DNA of 64,000 nucleotides from Anaerobacillus alkalidiazotrophicus (GCF_001866055.1 NZ_MLQS01000017.1:252898-316897), one strand, 5' to 3'; shown: positions 43,971 to 52,581, numbered from the stretch's first letter. A program made the numbers and translations. The notes: generated by a model not told the origin, from the letters alone.

Positions 43971-44801
43971 ATGGAGAAACATTTTGTTTATATAGATGGT
44001 ACAAAAATTTATTATGAGGATAGTCTTCATGGAAAAGATGTTTTAGTATGCCTTCATGGTTTTATTAGCTCATCTTTGTGTTGGTATCCGATTATGAAAC
44101 ATATGACAAAGTTTTTTCGGGTGATTGCCTTTGATCTTCCTGGCTTTGGACAAACTGTATCAAGTCATGATTTTGAATACACTTTAACAAACTATGGGTT
44201 ACTAACAATTAGCTTTATTGAGAAACTAGGACTTAATAAAGTTCATTTAGTAGGACATTCGCTTGGTGGACAAATTGCTCTTCAAGCAGCTTTAAAAAAA
44301 CCTAATCTTTTTCATAAGTTATTTTTAATAGGAGCGTCTGCCCAAAGAAAACGTCCTTCGAAAATTGCACGACTTTTTTGTTGCATTCCATTTGCTGATG
44401 AAGCCGCATTTCGCTTTTATTTTCAAGATCGTATGGTAGACATCGCTATTTCTAAAGTTTTAGCAGGTGGAGTTGGCTTAGAAGGCGAGATATTACAACC
44501 TTATATTGATACATGTAAAAAGAGAGAAGTTATTCAAGCTGTTCTTAAATTGGGAAAAGAACGAGAAGATGATATGAAGGAAAGCGATCTGAAAACTATT
44601 TGTCATGATACATATTTGTTGTGGGGGAGAGAAGACCAAGTAGTATCACTTAAAGAGGGGGAATTTTTAAATCAAAACCTAATAAATTCTACGTTAGCAA
44701 TTATTGAGCACTGTGGACATCTCCCTATGGAAGAATATCCATTTACAGTATTGCATCACCTTTATTCATTTTTTATTCCAAATTACCGTAACCAAACCTG
44801 A
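43971..44801 (+). CDS. Alpha/beta-fold hydrolase
   Basis: 276 residues. The oxyanion region VCLHGFISSSLCW lies at about 29-41, the nucleophile elbow GHSLGG at about 103-108, the acidic residue probably in LLWGREDQVVS (about 225) and the catalytic histidine in IEHCGHLPMEEYP (about 250). All triad positions are filled, so it should be an active esterase, lipase or lactonase-like enzyme; the substrate cannot be told. ATG 43971 is 6 bases after AAAGGGG; an upstream ATG at 43947 has no site. 71 bases after the EcsC-like stop, so possibly co-transcribed with it. Confidence 0.88.
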   Translation: MEKHFVYIDGTKIYYEDSLHGKDVLVCLHGFISSSLCWYPIMKHMTKFFRVIAFDLPGFGQTVSSHDFEYTLTNYGLLTISFIEKLGLNKVHLVGHSLGGQIALQAALKKPNLFHKLFLIGASAQRKRPSKIARLFCCIPFADEAAFRFYFQDRMVDIAISKVLAGGVGLEGEILQPYIDTCKKREVIQAVLKLGKEREDDMKESDLKTICHDTYLLWGREDQVVSLKEGEFLNQNLINSTLAIIEHCGHLPMEEYPFTVLHHLYSFFIPNYRNQT

Positions 44802-44807
44802 TAAATT

Positions 44808-44892
44808 TTATCCCACTCTTAAGGGGCAGTAAGTTAATCTAACAATCAGTGGAGATGAAGGAAAACCCCTACTGATTGAAGTTCAGCTTTAT
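44808..44892 (+). repeat. Family B element, deleted copy B7
   Basis: Left end TTATCCCACTCTTAAGGGGCAGTAAG, then a join to GTTAATCTAACAATCAGTGG and hairpin 3 in weakened form (GTGGAGATGAAGG, CCCCTACTGATT), ending AGTTCAGCTTTAT. Hairpin 2 and most of hairpin 1 are lost. Confidence 0.75.
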
Positions 44893-44893
44893 A

Positions 44894-45022
44894 TTACAGA
44901 TTTTCTGTACAAGGTACAATATCTGGCTGTGTTGGGTGCGCTTTCATCAAGATGTAGTTTGGTGTCCCTTGATTAATTGGATTAGGAAATTCATTTAAGT
45001 GAATAAAATTTGATAAAAATAT
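44894..45022 (-). pseudogene. Possible 3' remnant of a lost minus-strand gene
   Basis: An open stretch of 42 codons ends in TAA at 44896-44894, directly beside B7. Its peptide (FIHLNEFPNPINQGTPNYI... then MKAHPTQPDIVPCTENL) has a protein-like composition: Pro-, Asn- and Thr-rich with one Cys. There is an in-frame stop just upstream on the same strand and no start codon with a ribosome binding site. I do not recognise the family. It may be the tail of a gene whose body was deleted. Confidence 0.35.
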
Positions 45023-45203
45023 TTATATTTTTTTATGATTCTGTATTGCAAATTTTATAATTTGTTGATAAAGTAGTGATTAGTTATTAATGTATAAAAA
45101 GTCAGTATAAATGAGAGAGGTTGTTAAACCCTCTTTTCTTTTAAAAACTTATGTATAATTATAATGATAATAGTATCAATATTCATAAACGGGGGAATTA
45201 AAA

Positions 45204-46412
45204 ATGAGTAAACCGAAAGTTGTCTTAGCTTATTCTGGTGGATTAGATACATCAGTTGCTATTAAATGGATTGGAGATCAAGGGTATGATGTAATTGCTG
45301 TATGTCTTGATGTAGGTGAAGGTAAGGACTTGGATTTTATTAAAGAAAAAGCACTAAAAGTTGGTGCTATTCAGTCTTATACAGTAGATGCAAAGAAAGA
45401 ATTTGCTGAGGATTTTGTTTTGCCAGCATTACAGGCTCATACAATGTACGAAGATAAATATCCATTGGTATCCGCTCTTTCACGTCCGTTAATTTCAAAG
45501 AAATTAGTGGAAATCGCTAACCAAGTGGGAGCAAGCGCAGTAGCCCACGGTTGTACTGGAAAAGGAAACGACCAAGTTCGTTTTGAAGTTTCTATTCAAT
45601 CTCTAAATCCAGACTTAGAGGTTTTAGCACCTGTACGTGAATGGGGCTGGAGTCGTGATGAAGAAATTGAGTATGCAAAACAACATAACATTCCAATTCC
45701 AGTTAACTTGGATAATCCGTATTCGGTAGACCAAAACCTATGGGGTAGAGCTAATGAGTGTGGAATTTTAGAAGACCCATGGGCAACTCCACCAGAAGGT
45801 GCTTATGAATTAACAGCACCATTAGAAGAAACACCAGATGAGCCAGAAATTATTGAAATTGGCTTTGAACAAGGTGTTCCAAAAACAATTAACGACAAAG
45901 CATTTGAGCTTGATCAATTAATTTTAGAGCTTAATATTATTGCTGGTAAACACGGTGTTGGTCGTATTGATCACGTAGAAAACCGTTTAGTAGGAATTAA
46001 ATCACGTGAAGTTTATGAGTGCCCAGGTGCAATGACATTATTAAAAGCTCATAAAGAACTAGAGGATTTAACGTTAACAAAGGACGTTGCTCATTTCAAA
46101 CCTGTTGTTAGTAAGAAACTAACAGAAATGATTTATGATGGACTTTGGTTCTCGCCGTTAATGCCTGCCTTGCAAGCATTTTTAAAAGAAACACAAAAAA
46201 CAGTAACGGGAACAGTGCGTGTAAAATTATTTAAAGGGCATGCTATTGTAGAAGGCCGTAAGTCAGAATTCTCTTTGTATGATGAAAAGCTTGCAACATA
46301 TTCAACTGATGATGAGTTTGACCATAGTGCTGCAGTTGGATTTATTAAGCTTTGGGGCTTACCTACAAAAGTTAGCAGCATGGTTACAAAGAAGGGAGTC
46401 AATCAACTGTGA
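45204..46412 (+). CDS. argG: Argininosuccinate synthase
   Basis: 402 residues. PP-loop [14 protein letters not shown] at about 9-22, then [15 protein letters not shown] (about 114-128), [16 protein letters not shown] and the C-terminal helix [15 protein letters not shown]. It joins citrulline and aspartate with ATP to form argininosuccinate. GGGGG at 45190-45194 lies 9 bases before the ATG. It overlaps argH by 4 bases (GTGA), so the two are coupled. AhrC/ArgR control is expected from B. subtilis, but I did not find a clear ARG box; a GAGAGG/CCCTC hairpin with T-rich tail lies at 45114-45142 in the leader. Confidence 0.97.
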   Translation: MSKPKVVLAYSGGLDTSVAIKWIGDQGYDVIAVCLDVGEGKDLDFIKEKALKVGAIQSYTVDAKKEFAEDFVLPALQAHTMYEDKYPLVSALSRPLISKKLVEIANQVGASAVAHGCTGKGNDQVRFEVSIQSLNPDLEVLAPVREWGWSRDEEIEYAKQHNIPIPVNLDNPYSVDQNLWGRANECGILEDPWATPPEGAYELTAPLEETPDEPEIIEIGFEQGVPKTINDKAFELDQLILELNIIAGKHGVGRIDHVENRLVGIKSREVYECPGAMTLLKAHKELEDLTLTKDVAHFKPVVSKKLTEMIYDGLWFSPLMPALQAFLKETQKTVTGTVRVKLFKGHAIVEGRKSEFSLYDEKLATYSTDDEFDHSAAVGFIKLWGLPTKVSSMVTKKGVNQL

Positions 46413-47791
46413 CAGCTAAGCTTTGGGGCGGACGTTTTACAAAAAAAGCAGAAAGCTGGGTGGATGCCTTTGGGGCATCCATTGGCTTTGATAAAGAGTT
46501 AGTAAATGAAGATATTGAAGGAAGTATGGCACACATCAAAATGTTAGGAAAGTGTGGTATTGTTCCAAAAGAAGATGTTGAGAAAATATTGACTGGCCTT
46601 ACAGTTATTAAGGAAAGAGCAGAAAAAGGTGAGTTAGAATATAACGTTCAAAATGAAGATATTCATTTAAATATTGAAAAGTTTCTTATTGATGAAATAG
46701 GTGAAGTAGGGGGAAAATTGCATACTGGTAGAAGTAGAAATGATCAAGTTGCAACTGATATGCACCTTTACCTTCGAAATCAGGTGAACGAAATAATGGT
46801 TTCAATAAAACACCTTCAGGAAGCTCTTCTTGGACAGGCGAAACAACATGTGGAAACGATTATTCCTGGTTATACACATATGCAGCGTGCTCAGCCTGTT
46901 TCTTTTGCGCACCATTTAATGGCTTATTTTTGGATGTTAGAGCGTGATTATGAAAGATATGAAGAAAGCATAAAAAGGATAAATATTTCTCCGTTAGGTG
47001 CAGGGGCTCTTGCGGGTACCACTTTTCCAATTGACCGAGCTTTTACAGCGGAATTATTGGGGTTTGATGGTATATATGAAAATAGTATGGACGCGGTTAG
47101 TGATCGTGATTTTATTATTGAATTTCTAAGTAATTCATCAATGTTGATGATGCATTTATCTCGCCTCTGTGAAGAGATTATCCTTTGGTCTAGTCAAGAG
47201 TTTCAGTTTATTGAACTGGACGATGCCTTTGCGACAGGAAGTAGTATAATGCCACAAAAGAAAAACCCTGATATGGCTGAATTGATTCGTGGGAAAACTG
47301 GACGAGTTTACGGAAGTTTGTTCTCGCTATTAACTACATTAAAGGGATTACCACTTTCCTATAACAAAGACATGCAAGAAGATAAAGAAGGTATGTTCGA
47401 TACAGTTCATACTGTGAAAGGCAGTCTACAAATCTTTGCTGGGATGATTGAAACGATGAAAGTGTTAGACAATAACATGGAAAAAGCAACGAATGAAGAC
47501 TTTTCAAATGCTACTGAACTTGCTGATTACTTAGCGAGTAAAGGAATGCCTTTTAGGGCTGCTCATGAAGTTGTCGGCAAATTAGTACTTCATTGTATTC
47601 AGAATAATAAGTTTTTGTTAGATTTATCAATGGCAGAATTCAAAGAAGCTAGTGAATTATTTGAAGATGATATTTATCACGTACTTGAGCCGAAAACTGT
47701 TGTGGCAAGACGTAACAGTGCAGGTGGTACCGGGTTTAATCAAGTAAAAGAAGCGATTGTTAAGGCTGAAAGCATAATAAATAAGAAGTAA
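46409..47791 (+). CDS. argH: Argininosuccinate lyase
   Basis: 460 residues of the fumarase/aspartase superfamily. [18 protein letters not shown] (about 111-128), the [14 protein letters not shown] histidine region (about 158-171) and the signature [16 protein letters not shown] (about 280-295). It splits argininosuccinate into arginine and fumarate, the last step of arginine synthesis. GTG start overlapping the argG stop; the ribosome binding site AAGGGAG lies in argG. Closed by a terminator 3 bases after the stop. Confidence 0.97.
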   Translation: MTAKLWGGRFTKKAESWVDAFGASIGFDKELVNEDIEGSMAHIKMLGKCGIVPKEDVEKILTGLTVIKERAEKGELEYNVQNEDIHLNIEKFLIDEIGEVGGKLHTGRSRNDQVATDMHLYLRNQVNEIMVSIKHLQEALLGQAKQHVETIIPGYTHMQRAQPVSFAHHLMAYFWMLERDYERYEESIKRINISPLGAGALAGTTFPIDRAFTAELLGFDGIYENSMDAVSDRDFIIEFLSNSSMLMMHLSRLCEEIILWSSQEFQFIELDDAFATGSSIMPQKKNPDMAELIRGKTGRVYGSLFSLLTTLKGLPLSYNKDMQEDKEGMFDTVHTVKGSLQIFAGMIETMKVLDNNMEKATNEDFSNATELADYLASKGMPFRAAHEVVGKLVLHCIQNNKFLLDLSMAEFKEASELFEDDIYHVLEPKTVVARRNSAGGTGFNQVKEAIVKAESIINKK

Positions 47792-47793
47792 CA

Positions 47794-47826
47794 AAAAGAG
47801 CTGATTTTCAGCTCTTTTTTTGTTAC
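47794..47826. terminator. argH terminator
   Basis: AAAAAGAGCTGA and TCAGCTCTTTTTTT pair around TTT; it may also serve the convergent stress-protein gene. Confidence 0.88.
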
Positions 47827-47860
47827 TAATTTCGTTAAATAGGTAAGTGTTAGTTCTTTT

Positions 47861-48295
47861 CTAATTACGAACTATAAGGACGTCACATTTAGCGCTTCTC
47901 GCAATATATTCTGAAACGCTTCCGATCAGAAGTCTTTCAACGGTATTTAATCCTGTGGCACCTGTAATAATTAAATCAACATTATACCTTTGTGATATAT
48001 GTTTGGAAATTTTTACTTTTGGTGAACCAAAGTCTAAAATACACTCTACATCTATTCCGGCCTTTACAACTTCAGCTTTATAAGCTGAAAGCATGTCCTT
48101 AGCGTATTCTTCAGCTCTAGAAACAACAGTTCGATCATATTGTTCAACGGTTGCAAAAGTCCTTGTGTCTACAACGTGAGCAATAAAAATTTTAGCTTGC
48201 TCTTTTTTTGCAACATCAATTGCCTTAAGCAAAGCTTTTTTTGCTTCTTCTGAACCATCTACTGCTACGAGAATTCTTGAATAACTCTTCTCCAT
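47861..48295 (-). CDS. Universal stress protein (UspA family)
   Basis: 144 residues, single Usp domain. ILVAVDGSEEAKKAL near the N-terminus and the ATP-binding signature GATGLNTVERLLIGSVSEYI (G-x2-G-x9-G-S, about 113-132), so it is likely an ATP-binding Usp. ATG 48295 follows AAGGGGTGG by 5 bases; a GTG at 48304 is part of that site. In Bacillus such genes respond to starvation, salt and other stress, but targets are unclear. Convergent with argGH. Confidence 0.93.
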   Translation of the reverse strand: MEKSYSRILVAVDGSEEAKKALLKAIDVAKKEQAKIFIAHVVDTRTFATVEQYDRTVVSRAEEYAKDMLSAYKAEVVKAGIDVECILDFGSPKVKISKHISQRYNVDLIITGATGLNTVERLLIGSVSEYIARSAKCDVLIVRN

Positions 48296-48438
48296 GGATT
48301 CCACCCCTTTTTATAAGATAATGAAAGCCTTTTCGTACTAAGTATAACATGGAATATCAGATTGTTAAATTAAAGGTCGTGTCATAAATTGAGAAAGTTT
48401 GTTGAATAATATTTAAGAGGAAAAGGGAGGTGGTATTA

Positions 48439-48582
48439 TTGAAAGAGCAAGAAATTAAAAATATAATTTTTGATGAAGAGGGAGAAGCGATTATTAGGCA
48501 ACAACTGTTAGATTCCTATTACGAAGGAACAACAGAAACAAAAAAGAGAAATGATACTTATAACAATACTGATAATAAATAA
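48439..48582 (+). CDS. Very small acidic protein (47 aa), unknown
   Basis: TTG start at 48439, five bases after GGGAGGTGG, a strong ribosome binding site. The peptide begins MKEQEIKNIIFDEEGEAIIR and is hydrophilic, with a Lys/Asn-rich end. A terminator starts 6 bases after the stop, so the signals of a real gene are complete. Between a divergent uspA gene and ytkK. Function unknown. Confidence 0.6.
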   Translation: MKEQEIKNIIFDEEGEAIIRQQLLDSYYEGTTETKKRNDTYNNTDNK

Positions 48583-48585
48583 TTT

Positions 48586-48644
48586 TATTAATAATACTCA
48601 CCTTGGTATAAAGTGCCAAGGTGAGTATTATTGTTCTAAATAAG
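48586..48644 (+). terminator. Terminator after the 47-aa gene
   Basis: AATAATACTCACCTTGG and CCAAGGTGAGTATTATT pair in a long stem around TATAAAGTG; the T tail is short. Confidence 0.8.
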
Positions 48645-48753
48645 ACATTCTTTTTTACATATAATTTACATACTTCTATAATAGTGCTAAGAACAATTGA
48701 GAATAACTTGTTTTAGTTTTTAAATAAATAAAAATATGGGGAGGAGTTTTTCT

Positions 48754-49512
48754 ATGCGTCATGTTTTAATCACAGCTGGAACAAAAGGTTTAGGGAAAAA
48801 AATTTCTGAACAGATGTTAGAAAAGGGGCATATGGTTACGATTAGTTATAGAAGCGACCAAGAAGCTGTTAAGCAGCTTTCAAAGGAATGGAAAAAATAT
48901 GAGGGTTTTTTTCAATTTTTTCAAGCAGATGTAACTAAAAAGGAAGATTTAGTACATCTTGTTGAAGCTGCAGTGAACTCCTTTGGTGCCATACATATTT
49001 TAATAAATAATGCTGGTCCGTATGTTTTTCAAAGAAAAAAGTTAGTGGACTATAGTGACTCTGAGTGGTATGAAATGTTGGAAGGTAATTTAAGTAGTGT
49101 ATTTCATTTAATAAGACAAGTTATACCTATGATGAAAAAGGAAAAATTTGGGCGTATTATTACTTGTGGTTTCCAAGGTGCAGAAAGTACTCCAGGCTGG
49201 ATTTATCGTTCAGCGTTTGCAGCTGCTAAAGTAGGGCTTGTTTCGCTAACAAAAACTATTGCGATTGAAGAAGCAGAAAATGGCATAACTGCTAATATGG
49301 TTTGTCCTGGGAATATTGTCGGTAAGATGAAAGAGGCCTCTATTGCACACTCACGGAACCATTTCGATCAGGATACCCCAATTGGAAGATCAGGGACAGG
49401 AGAAGATATTGGGCGGATGATATCGTTTCTTTGTGAAGAAAATTCTGATATGATAACTGGTGCAGTTATTGAAGTGACTGGTGGAGTAGATGTTTTGCAT
49501 CGCTATCGTTAG
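48754..49512 (+). CDS. ytkK: YtkK-like short-chain dehydrogenase/reductase lacking the usual catalytic residues
   Basis: 252 residues, SDR Rossmann fold. Cofactor site TAGTKGLGKKI (about 7-17), NNAG (about 85-88) and the C-terminal VIEVTGGVDVL are clear. At the catalytic YxxxK place the sequence is SAFAAAKVGL: Phe155 replaces Tyr and Lys159 is kept. The serine strand reads RIITCGFQGAE, without the usual Ser-Ser. It may therefore bind NAD(P) without normal reductase activity. ATG 48754 is 8 bases after GGGGAGG. Position relative to ytkL suggests B. subtilis ytkK. Confidence 0.85.
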   Translation: MRHVLITAGTKGLGKKISEQMLEKGHMVTISYRSDQEAVKQLSKEWKKYEGFFQFFQADVTKKEDLVHLVEAAVNSFGAIHILINNAGPYVFQRKKLVDYSDSEWYEMLEGNLSSVFHLIRQVIPMMKKEKFGRIITCGFQGAESTPGWIYRSAFAAAKVGLVSLTKTIAIEEAENGITANMVCPGNIVGKMKEASIAHSRNHFDQDTPIGRSGTGEDIGRMISFLCEENSDMITGAVIEVTGGVDVLHRYR

Positions 49513-49572
49513 TAATGAAAGTTGAAGAAGTGCGACATATTAATTTAATTTATTTAAATTGTGTGACCGTAA

Positions 49573-49593
49573 TACAAGTAGCACTTGTATAAT
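49573..49593 (+). promoter_or_regulatory. Inverted repeat overlapping a -10 box
   Basis: TACAAGT (49573-49579) and ACTTGTA (49583-49589) form a perfect inverted repeat with a 3-base centre. The right arm overlaps TATAAT at 49588-49593, 40 bases before the start of the secreted-protein gene. A repressor operator is plausible. Confidence 0.45.
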
Positions 49594-49633
49594 TTACCCA
49601 TTATTTACTAATAGTAGTGATGAGGTGATAATA

Positions 49634-50014
49634 ATGTTGAAAAAGTTATTTTTAATATCTTTGATAATTAGTAGTAGCTTTGTTTTAATCCCATCACAAG
49701 GATTGGCTCTTAATTTGATGGAAAGTTTATACTTAAAGATTTCAATCGTTGAGAATGGTATAGAACATGAGTGGGAATATACTAGTCCAGGTAAGTATGA
49801 ATATGAAAAAGGTGAGCGTGTAATAAAAACTAAAGTTGCAAAAGAAGAAATGCATTCAATTATCAAAACTTTGAATCTATCCAAAAGTGCTAAAATTGAA
49901 GACATGGTTAAGATACTGAAACAGGAGAGATTCCCAAAGTTAGAACGCCTCGATATCCGGTGGATGGATGGAGAAAATAAATTATATACATGGGTATGGA
50001 TTAAAAATGAGTAG
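49634..50014 (+). CDS. Small secreted protein of unknown function
   Basis: 126 residues from ATG 49634, behind TGAGGTGA. A clear signal peptide: basic LKK start, hydrophobic LFLISLIISSSFVLI, and a probable cleavage after GLA (about residue 25). The mature part is about 100 residues, rich in Glu, Lys and Trp, with EHEWEYTSPGKYEYEKGERV in the first half and LDIRWMDGENKLYTWVW at the end. No cysteines. Family not recognised. It stands alone and may be controlled by the inverted repeat at 49573. Confidence 0.7.
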   Translation: MLKKLFLISLIISSSFVLIPSQGLALNLMESLYLKISIVENGIEHEWEYTSPGKYEYEKGERVIKTKVAKEEMHSIIKTLNLSKSAKIEDMVKILKQERFPKLERLDIRWMDGENKLYTWVWIKNE

Positions 50015-50065
50015 ATATAACTTTAGGTTGAAAGAATAATCCCCTTAAGTTTTGTGATATGTTAA

Positions 50066-50109
50066 AGCTAGAAACAGTGAGGATGAAAAAACTCACTGTT
50101 TCTAGCTTA
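50066..50109. terminator. Bidirectional terminator between the secreted-protein gene and the M24 peptidase
   Basis: AAGCTAGAAACAGTGAG and CTCACTGTTTCTAGCTT form a perfect 17-bp stem around about 10 bases. Confidence 0.85.
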
Positions 50110-50128
50110 ACTTACTAATTTTAGGTGG

Positions 50129-51226
50129 TTACTTTACTACCAGTAGCTCTTTTGGAAAGCTGGTTAAACTGCGGAAACCGTCTTTTGTAATGACAATATC
50201 GTCTTCTATACGAACGCCTCCTATACTAGGTACATAAATACCTGGTTCAACAGTAAAAACAAACCCTTCTTTTAATAAATCCTGGTTATTTTTGTTCATT
50301 GAAGGAAATTCATGTACTTCAATTCCTAGACCATGTCCAATACGATGTGGAAAATATTCTCCGTAACCAGCTTTTTCTATATAATCTCTTGCTACTGTAT
50401 CGATATCTTCTATTTTTGATCCAACCTTACATAACGATAAAGCCGCATTTTGTGCTTCTAAAACCGTTTCGTAAATATGTCTTTGTTTCTCGCTAACCTC
50501 TTGATAAATTACTGTACGTGTAATATCAGAGCAATATCCATCTAAAACTACTCCAAGATCGAACAAAACAAAATCCCCTCTTTTTATTTTAGTTTGGCCA
50601 GGGTTGCCGTGAGGATCTGCTGTATTAGCTCCTGTTAGGACCATTGTCGAGAAGGACATTTCCCGGACACCTTTGCGTTTTAATTCATATTCAATTAAAG
50701 CTAAAATTTCCATTTCTGTTTTACCTTCTTTAATGGTGTTGACGCCAACCTCAACACCAAAATCTGCAAGTTCAGCAGCTTGTTTTAAAACAGTTAGCTC
50801 TTTTTCATCTTTTATTAGACGTAATGAATTTAACTTATCTTCAATAGAATGAAATTTAGTGTCAGGAAACATATGTGAAAAATTGTTTGCTCGAGAGAAG
50901 GAGATTTGTTCTTTTTCGATAGCGATTGCATGTCCTAATTTATTTTGCCTTTTTAATAGTTGGTGAATTAAGTCCCAAGGATTATCAGTATCACTGTAGC
51001 TAATAATCTCATATTCCCATCCAGCCGATTTTGCTGGATTTCTTTCCATATTTGGACATATTAGAACTGGTTCATCATTTGGGAATATAAATAAACCAAT
51101 TAAACGTTCGTGAGGTTCAGAAAAAAAGCCAGATAAATAAAATACATTTGCTTTTGTTTGGACAAAAGCAAAGTCGTAGTCGTTTTCAGCAAGCCAATTC
51201 ATTAATTTTTTTATACGTATGTTCAT
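50129..51226 (-). CDS. M24-family Xaa-Pro dipeptidase/aminopeptidase
   Basis: 365 residues. An N-terminal creatinase-like domain (about 1-130) and a C-terminal pita-bread domain. The metal-binding residues lie in FVLFDLGVVLDGYCSDITRT (two Asp), HRIGHGLGIEVHE (His), FTVEPGIYV (Glu) and GGVRIEDDI (Glu), all intact, so it should cleave X-Pro bonds in peptides. ATG 51226 follows AGGAAGTG by 6 bases; the GTG at 51235 lies in that site. It converges with the secreted-protein gene across a shared terminator. Confidence 0.93.
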   Translation of the reverse strand: MNIRIKKLMNWLAENDYDFAFVQTKANVFYLSGFFSEPHERLIGLFIFPNDEPVLICPNMERNPAKSAGWEYEIISYSDTDNPWDLIHQLLKRQNKLGHAIAIEKEQISFSRANNFSHMFPDTKFHSIEDKLNSLRLIKDEKELTVLKQAAELADFGVEVGVNTIKEGKTEMEILALIEYELKRKGVREMSFSTMVLTGANTADPHGNPGQTKIKRGDFVLFDLGVVLDGYCSDITRTVIYQEVSEKQRHIYETVLEAQNAALSLCKVGSKIEDIDTVARDYIEKAGYGEYFPHRIGHGLGIEVHEFPSMNKNNQDLLKEGFVFTVEPGIYVPSIGGVRIEDDIVITKDGFRSLTSFPKELLVVK

Positions 51227-51423
51227 TTTACTCACTTCCTATTTTAATTTGATAAGGTAAGCATATTTAAAACTGTACCATTTTCTAGAGTGTTTGTTAA
51301 TTTTATGCTTCACTTTTTATATTAAAGTTTAACCTTCGTTATAAAAAAATAGAAGGATTATGACGTTTAAAAGCGTAGTAGGTTTGTAAATAAAGTAAAT
51401 ATAAAGTTTAGGAGTGATAAATT

Positions 51424-52110
51424 ATGAAATTAACATATCATGGCCATTCGGTCGTTTGTATTGAAACGAATGGTAAGAAGATTATCATTGACCCATTTAT
51501 TAAAGGTAATAGCCAAACTAACCTCGACTTTAATGACCTAAAAGTAGATGTTATTTTACTTACTCATGGTCATAACGACCATGTAGGCGATACAGTTGAA
51601 CTAGCAAAGAAAAATCAAGCCACTGTTGTTGCACCATTTGAACTGGCTACGTATTTAGGGTGGCAAGGAGTAACGGTTCATCCAATGCACTTAGGTGGTT
51701 CACACCAATTTAATTTTGGTAAAGTGAAGTTTACTCAATCTTTTCACGGTTCTGCTTACGTAGAAGAAGAAAATAAAAAGATTGTTTATACAGGAATGCC
51801 TGCAGGAATATTACTTTCCGCAGAAGGAAAAACCATTTTTCATGCAGGCGATACGGCTCTGTTTTCAGACATGAAGCTTATTGGCGAACGTAATAATATT
51901 GATGTTGCTTTTTTACCAATTGGTGATAATTTTACAATGGGACCAGAGGATGCAGCTATTGCGGCTACATGGTTAAGAGCAAAAATTGTAATTCCAATTC
52001 ATTACAATACATTCCCGGTAATCGAACAAGATCCAAAGGCGTTTATTGCATTGTTAGCACCTGGGGTTGAGGGTAGGGTTTTAACCTCTGGAGAAACGAT
52101 GGATTTGTAG
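51424..52110 (+). CDS. ytkL: Metal-dependent hydrolase YtkL (UPF0173, metallo-beta-lactamase fold)
   Basis: 228 residues. [10 protein letters not shown] at the start, then the zinc motif [11 protein letters not shown] (about 46-56), GTPMH-equivalent IVYTGMPAG, and [12 protein letters not shown] (about 140-151), [14 protein letters not shown] and a last His in [10 protein letters not shown]. Standard UPF0173 family length, with B. subtilis YtkL as orthologue. Substrate unknown. ATG behind TTAGGAGTG. A terminator follows 18 bases after the stop. Confidence 0.93.
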   Translation: MKLTYHGHSVVCIETNGKKIIIDPFIKGNSQTNLDFNDLKVDVILLTHGHNDHVGDTVELAKKNQATVVAPFELATYLGWQGVTVHPMHLGGSHQFNFGKVKFTQSFHGSAYVEEENKKIVYTGMPAGILLSAEGKTIFHAGDTALFSDMKLIGERNNIDVAFLPIGDNFTMGPEDAAIAATWLRAKIVIPIHYNTFPVIEQDPKAFIALLAPGVEGRVLTSGETMDL

Positions 52111-52127
52111 AAGTGAATAGTATGAAG

Positions 52128-52158
52128 TAGACTAAACCATTTTGGTTTAGTCTATTTT
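52128..52158 (+). terminator. ytkL terminator
   Basis: TAGACTAAACC and GGTTTAGTCTA pair around ATTTT, followed by TTTTT. Confidence 0.88.
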
Positions 52159-52243
52159 TACGGAAAATTAAGATGAAACTAATCATTGTTATTATCTTTC
52201 TGCATATAATGCAAGTAAGACAACCTATAAGGAGGGTGAGTTT

Positions 52244-52492
52244 ATGAGAAGAAATCGTTTGTTTTTATGTTTTATACTAGGAATCGCTATTGTATTTTAC
52301 GGTGTACCATACTTGAATTTTCAAGCCGATTTGAAGACTACTATTTTTTCAGCTACTTGGTTACTGTTTGCGCTTATGGCAATTAGTGGAAACCTTATTG
52401 CTCTGTTATATAGTGATAAAATGAAACGAATGAAAACAACAAGAAGAAATATAAGTATACAAAAGAAACAAAAAGTACGACAATATGGATAA
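52244..52492 (+). CDS. Small membrane protein, two predicted segments
   Basis: 82 residues with hydrophobic segments at about 6-24 (LFLCFILGIAIVFYGVPYL) and 32-56 (TTIFSATWLLFALMAISGNL), then a very basic tail (KMKRMKTTRRN). GGAGGGTGAG precedes the ATG. It lies between ytkL and ytoI. The size and place suggest a YtpI-like protein, but I see no clear sequence match. A second open frame, shifted by -1, continues past its stop with a third hydrophobic segment (52420-52566), so the annotated end may be the result of a frameshift or of two overlapping genes. Confidence 0.7.
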   Translation: MRRNRLFLCFILGIAIVFYGVPYLNFQADLKTTIFSATWLLFALMAISGNLIALLYSDKMKRMKTTRRNISIQKKQKVRQYG

Positions 52493-52566
52493 TTGCCTTG
52501 ATGTCAAGCTCTCTGATCGCTATACTTGTATCAGTACAGGCCCATTATTTCATGAATACAGGCTAG
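52420..52566 (+). other. Overlapping -1 frame with a membrane segment
   Basis: 48 codons open in the -1 frame relative to the small membrane protein: basic KKKYKYTKETKSTT then the hydrophobic helix IWIIALMSSSLIAILVSVQA and HYFMNTG, stop TAG at 52564-52566. The stop is immediately followed by the ytoI ribosome binding site AGAGGAGG, the spacing of a compact operon. No good start codon or ribosome binding site of its own, except TTG/ATG near 52498-52503 that would leave about 21-22 residues. Confidence 0.4.
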
Positions 52567-52581
52567 AAGAGGAGGAGCTTG

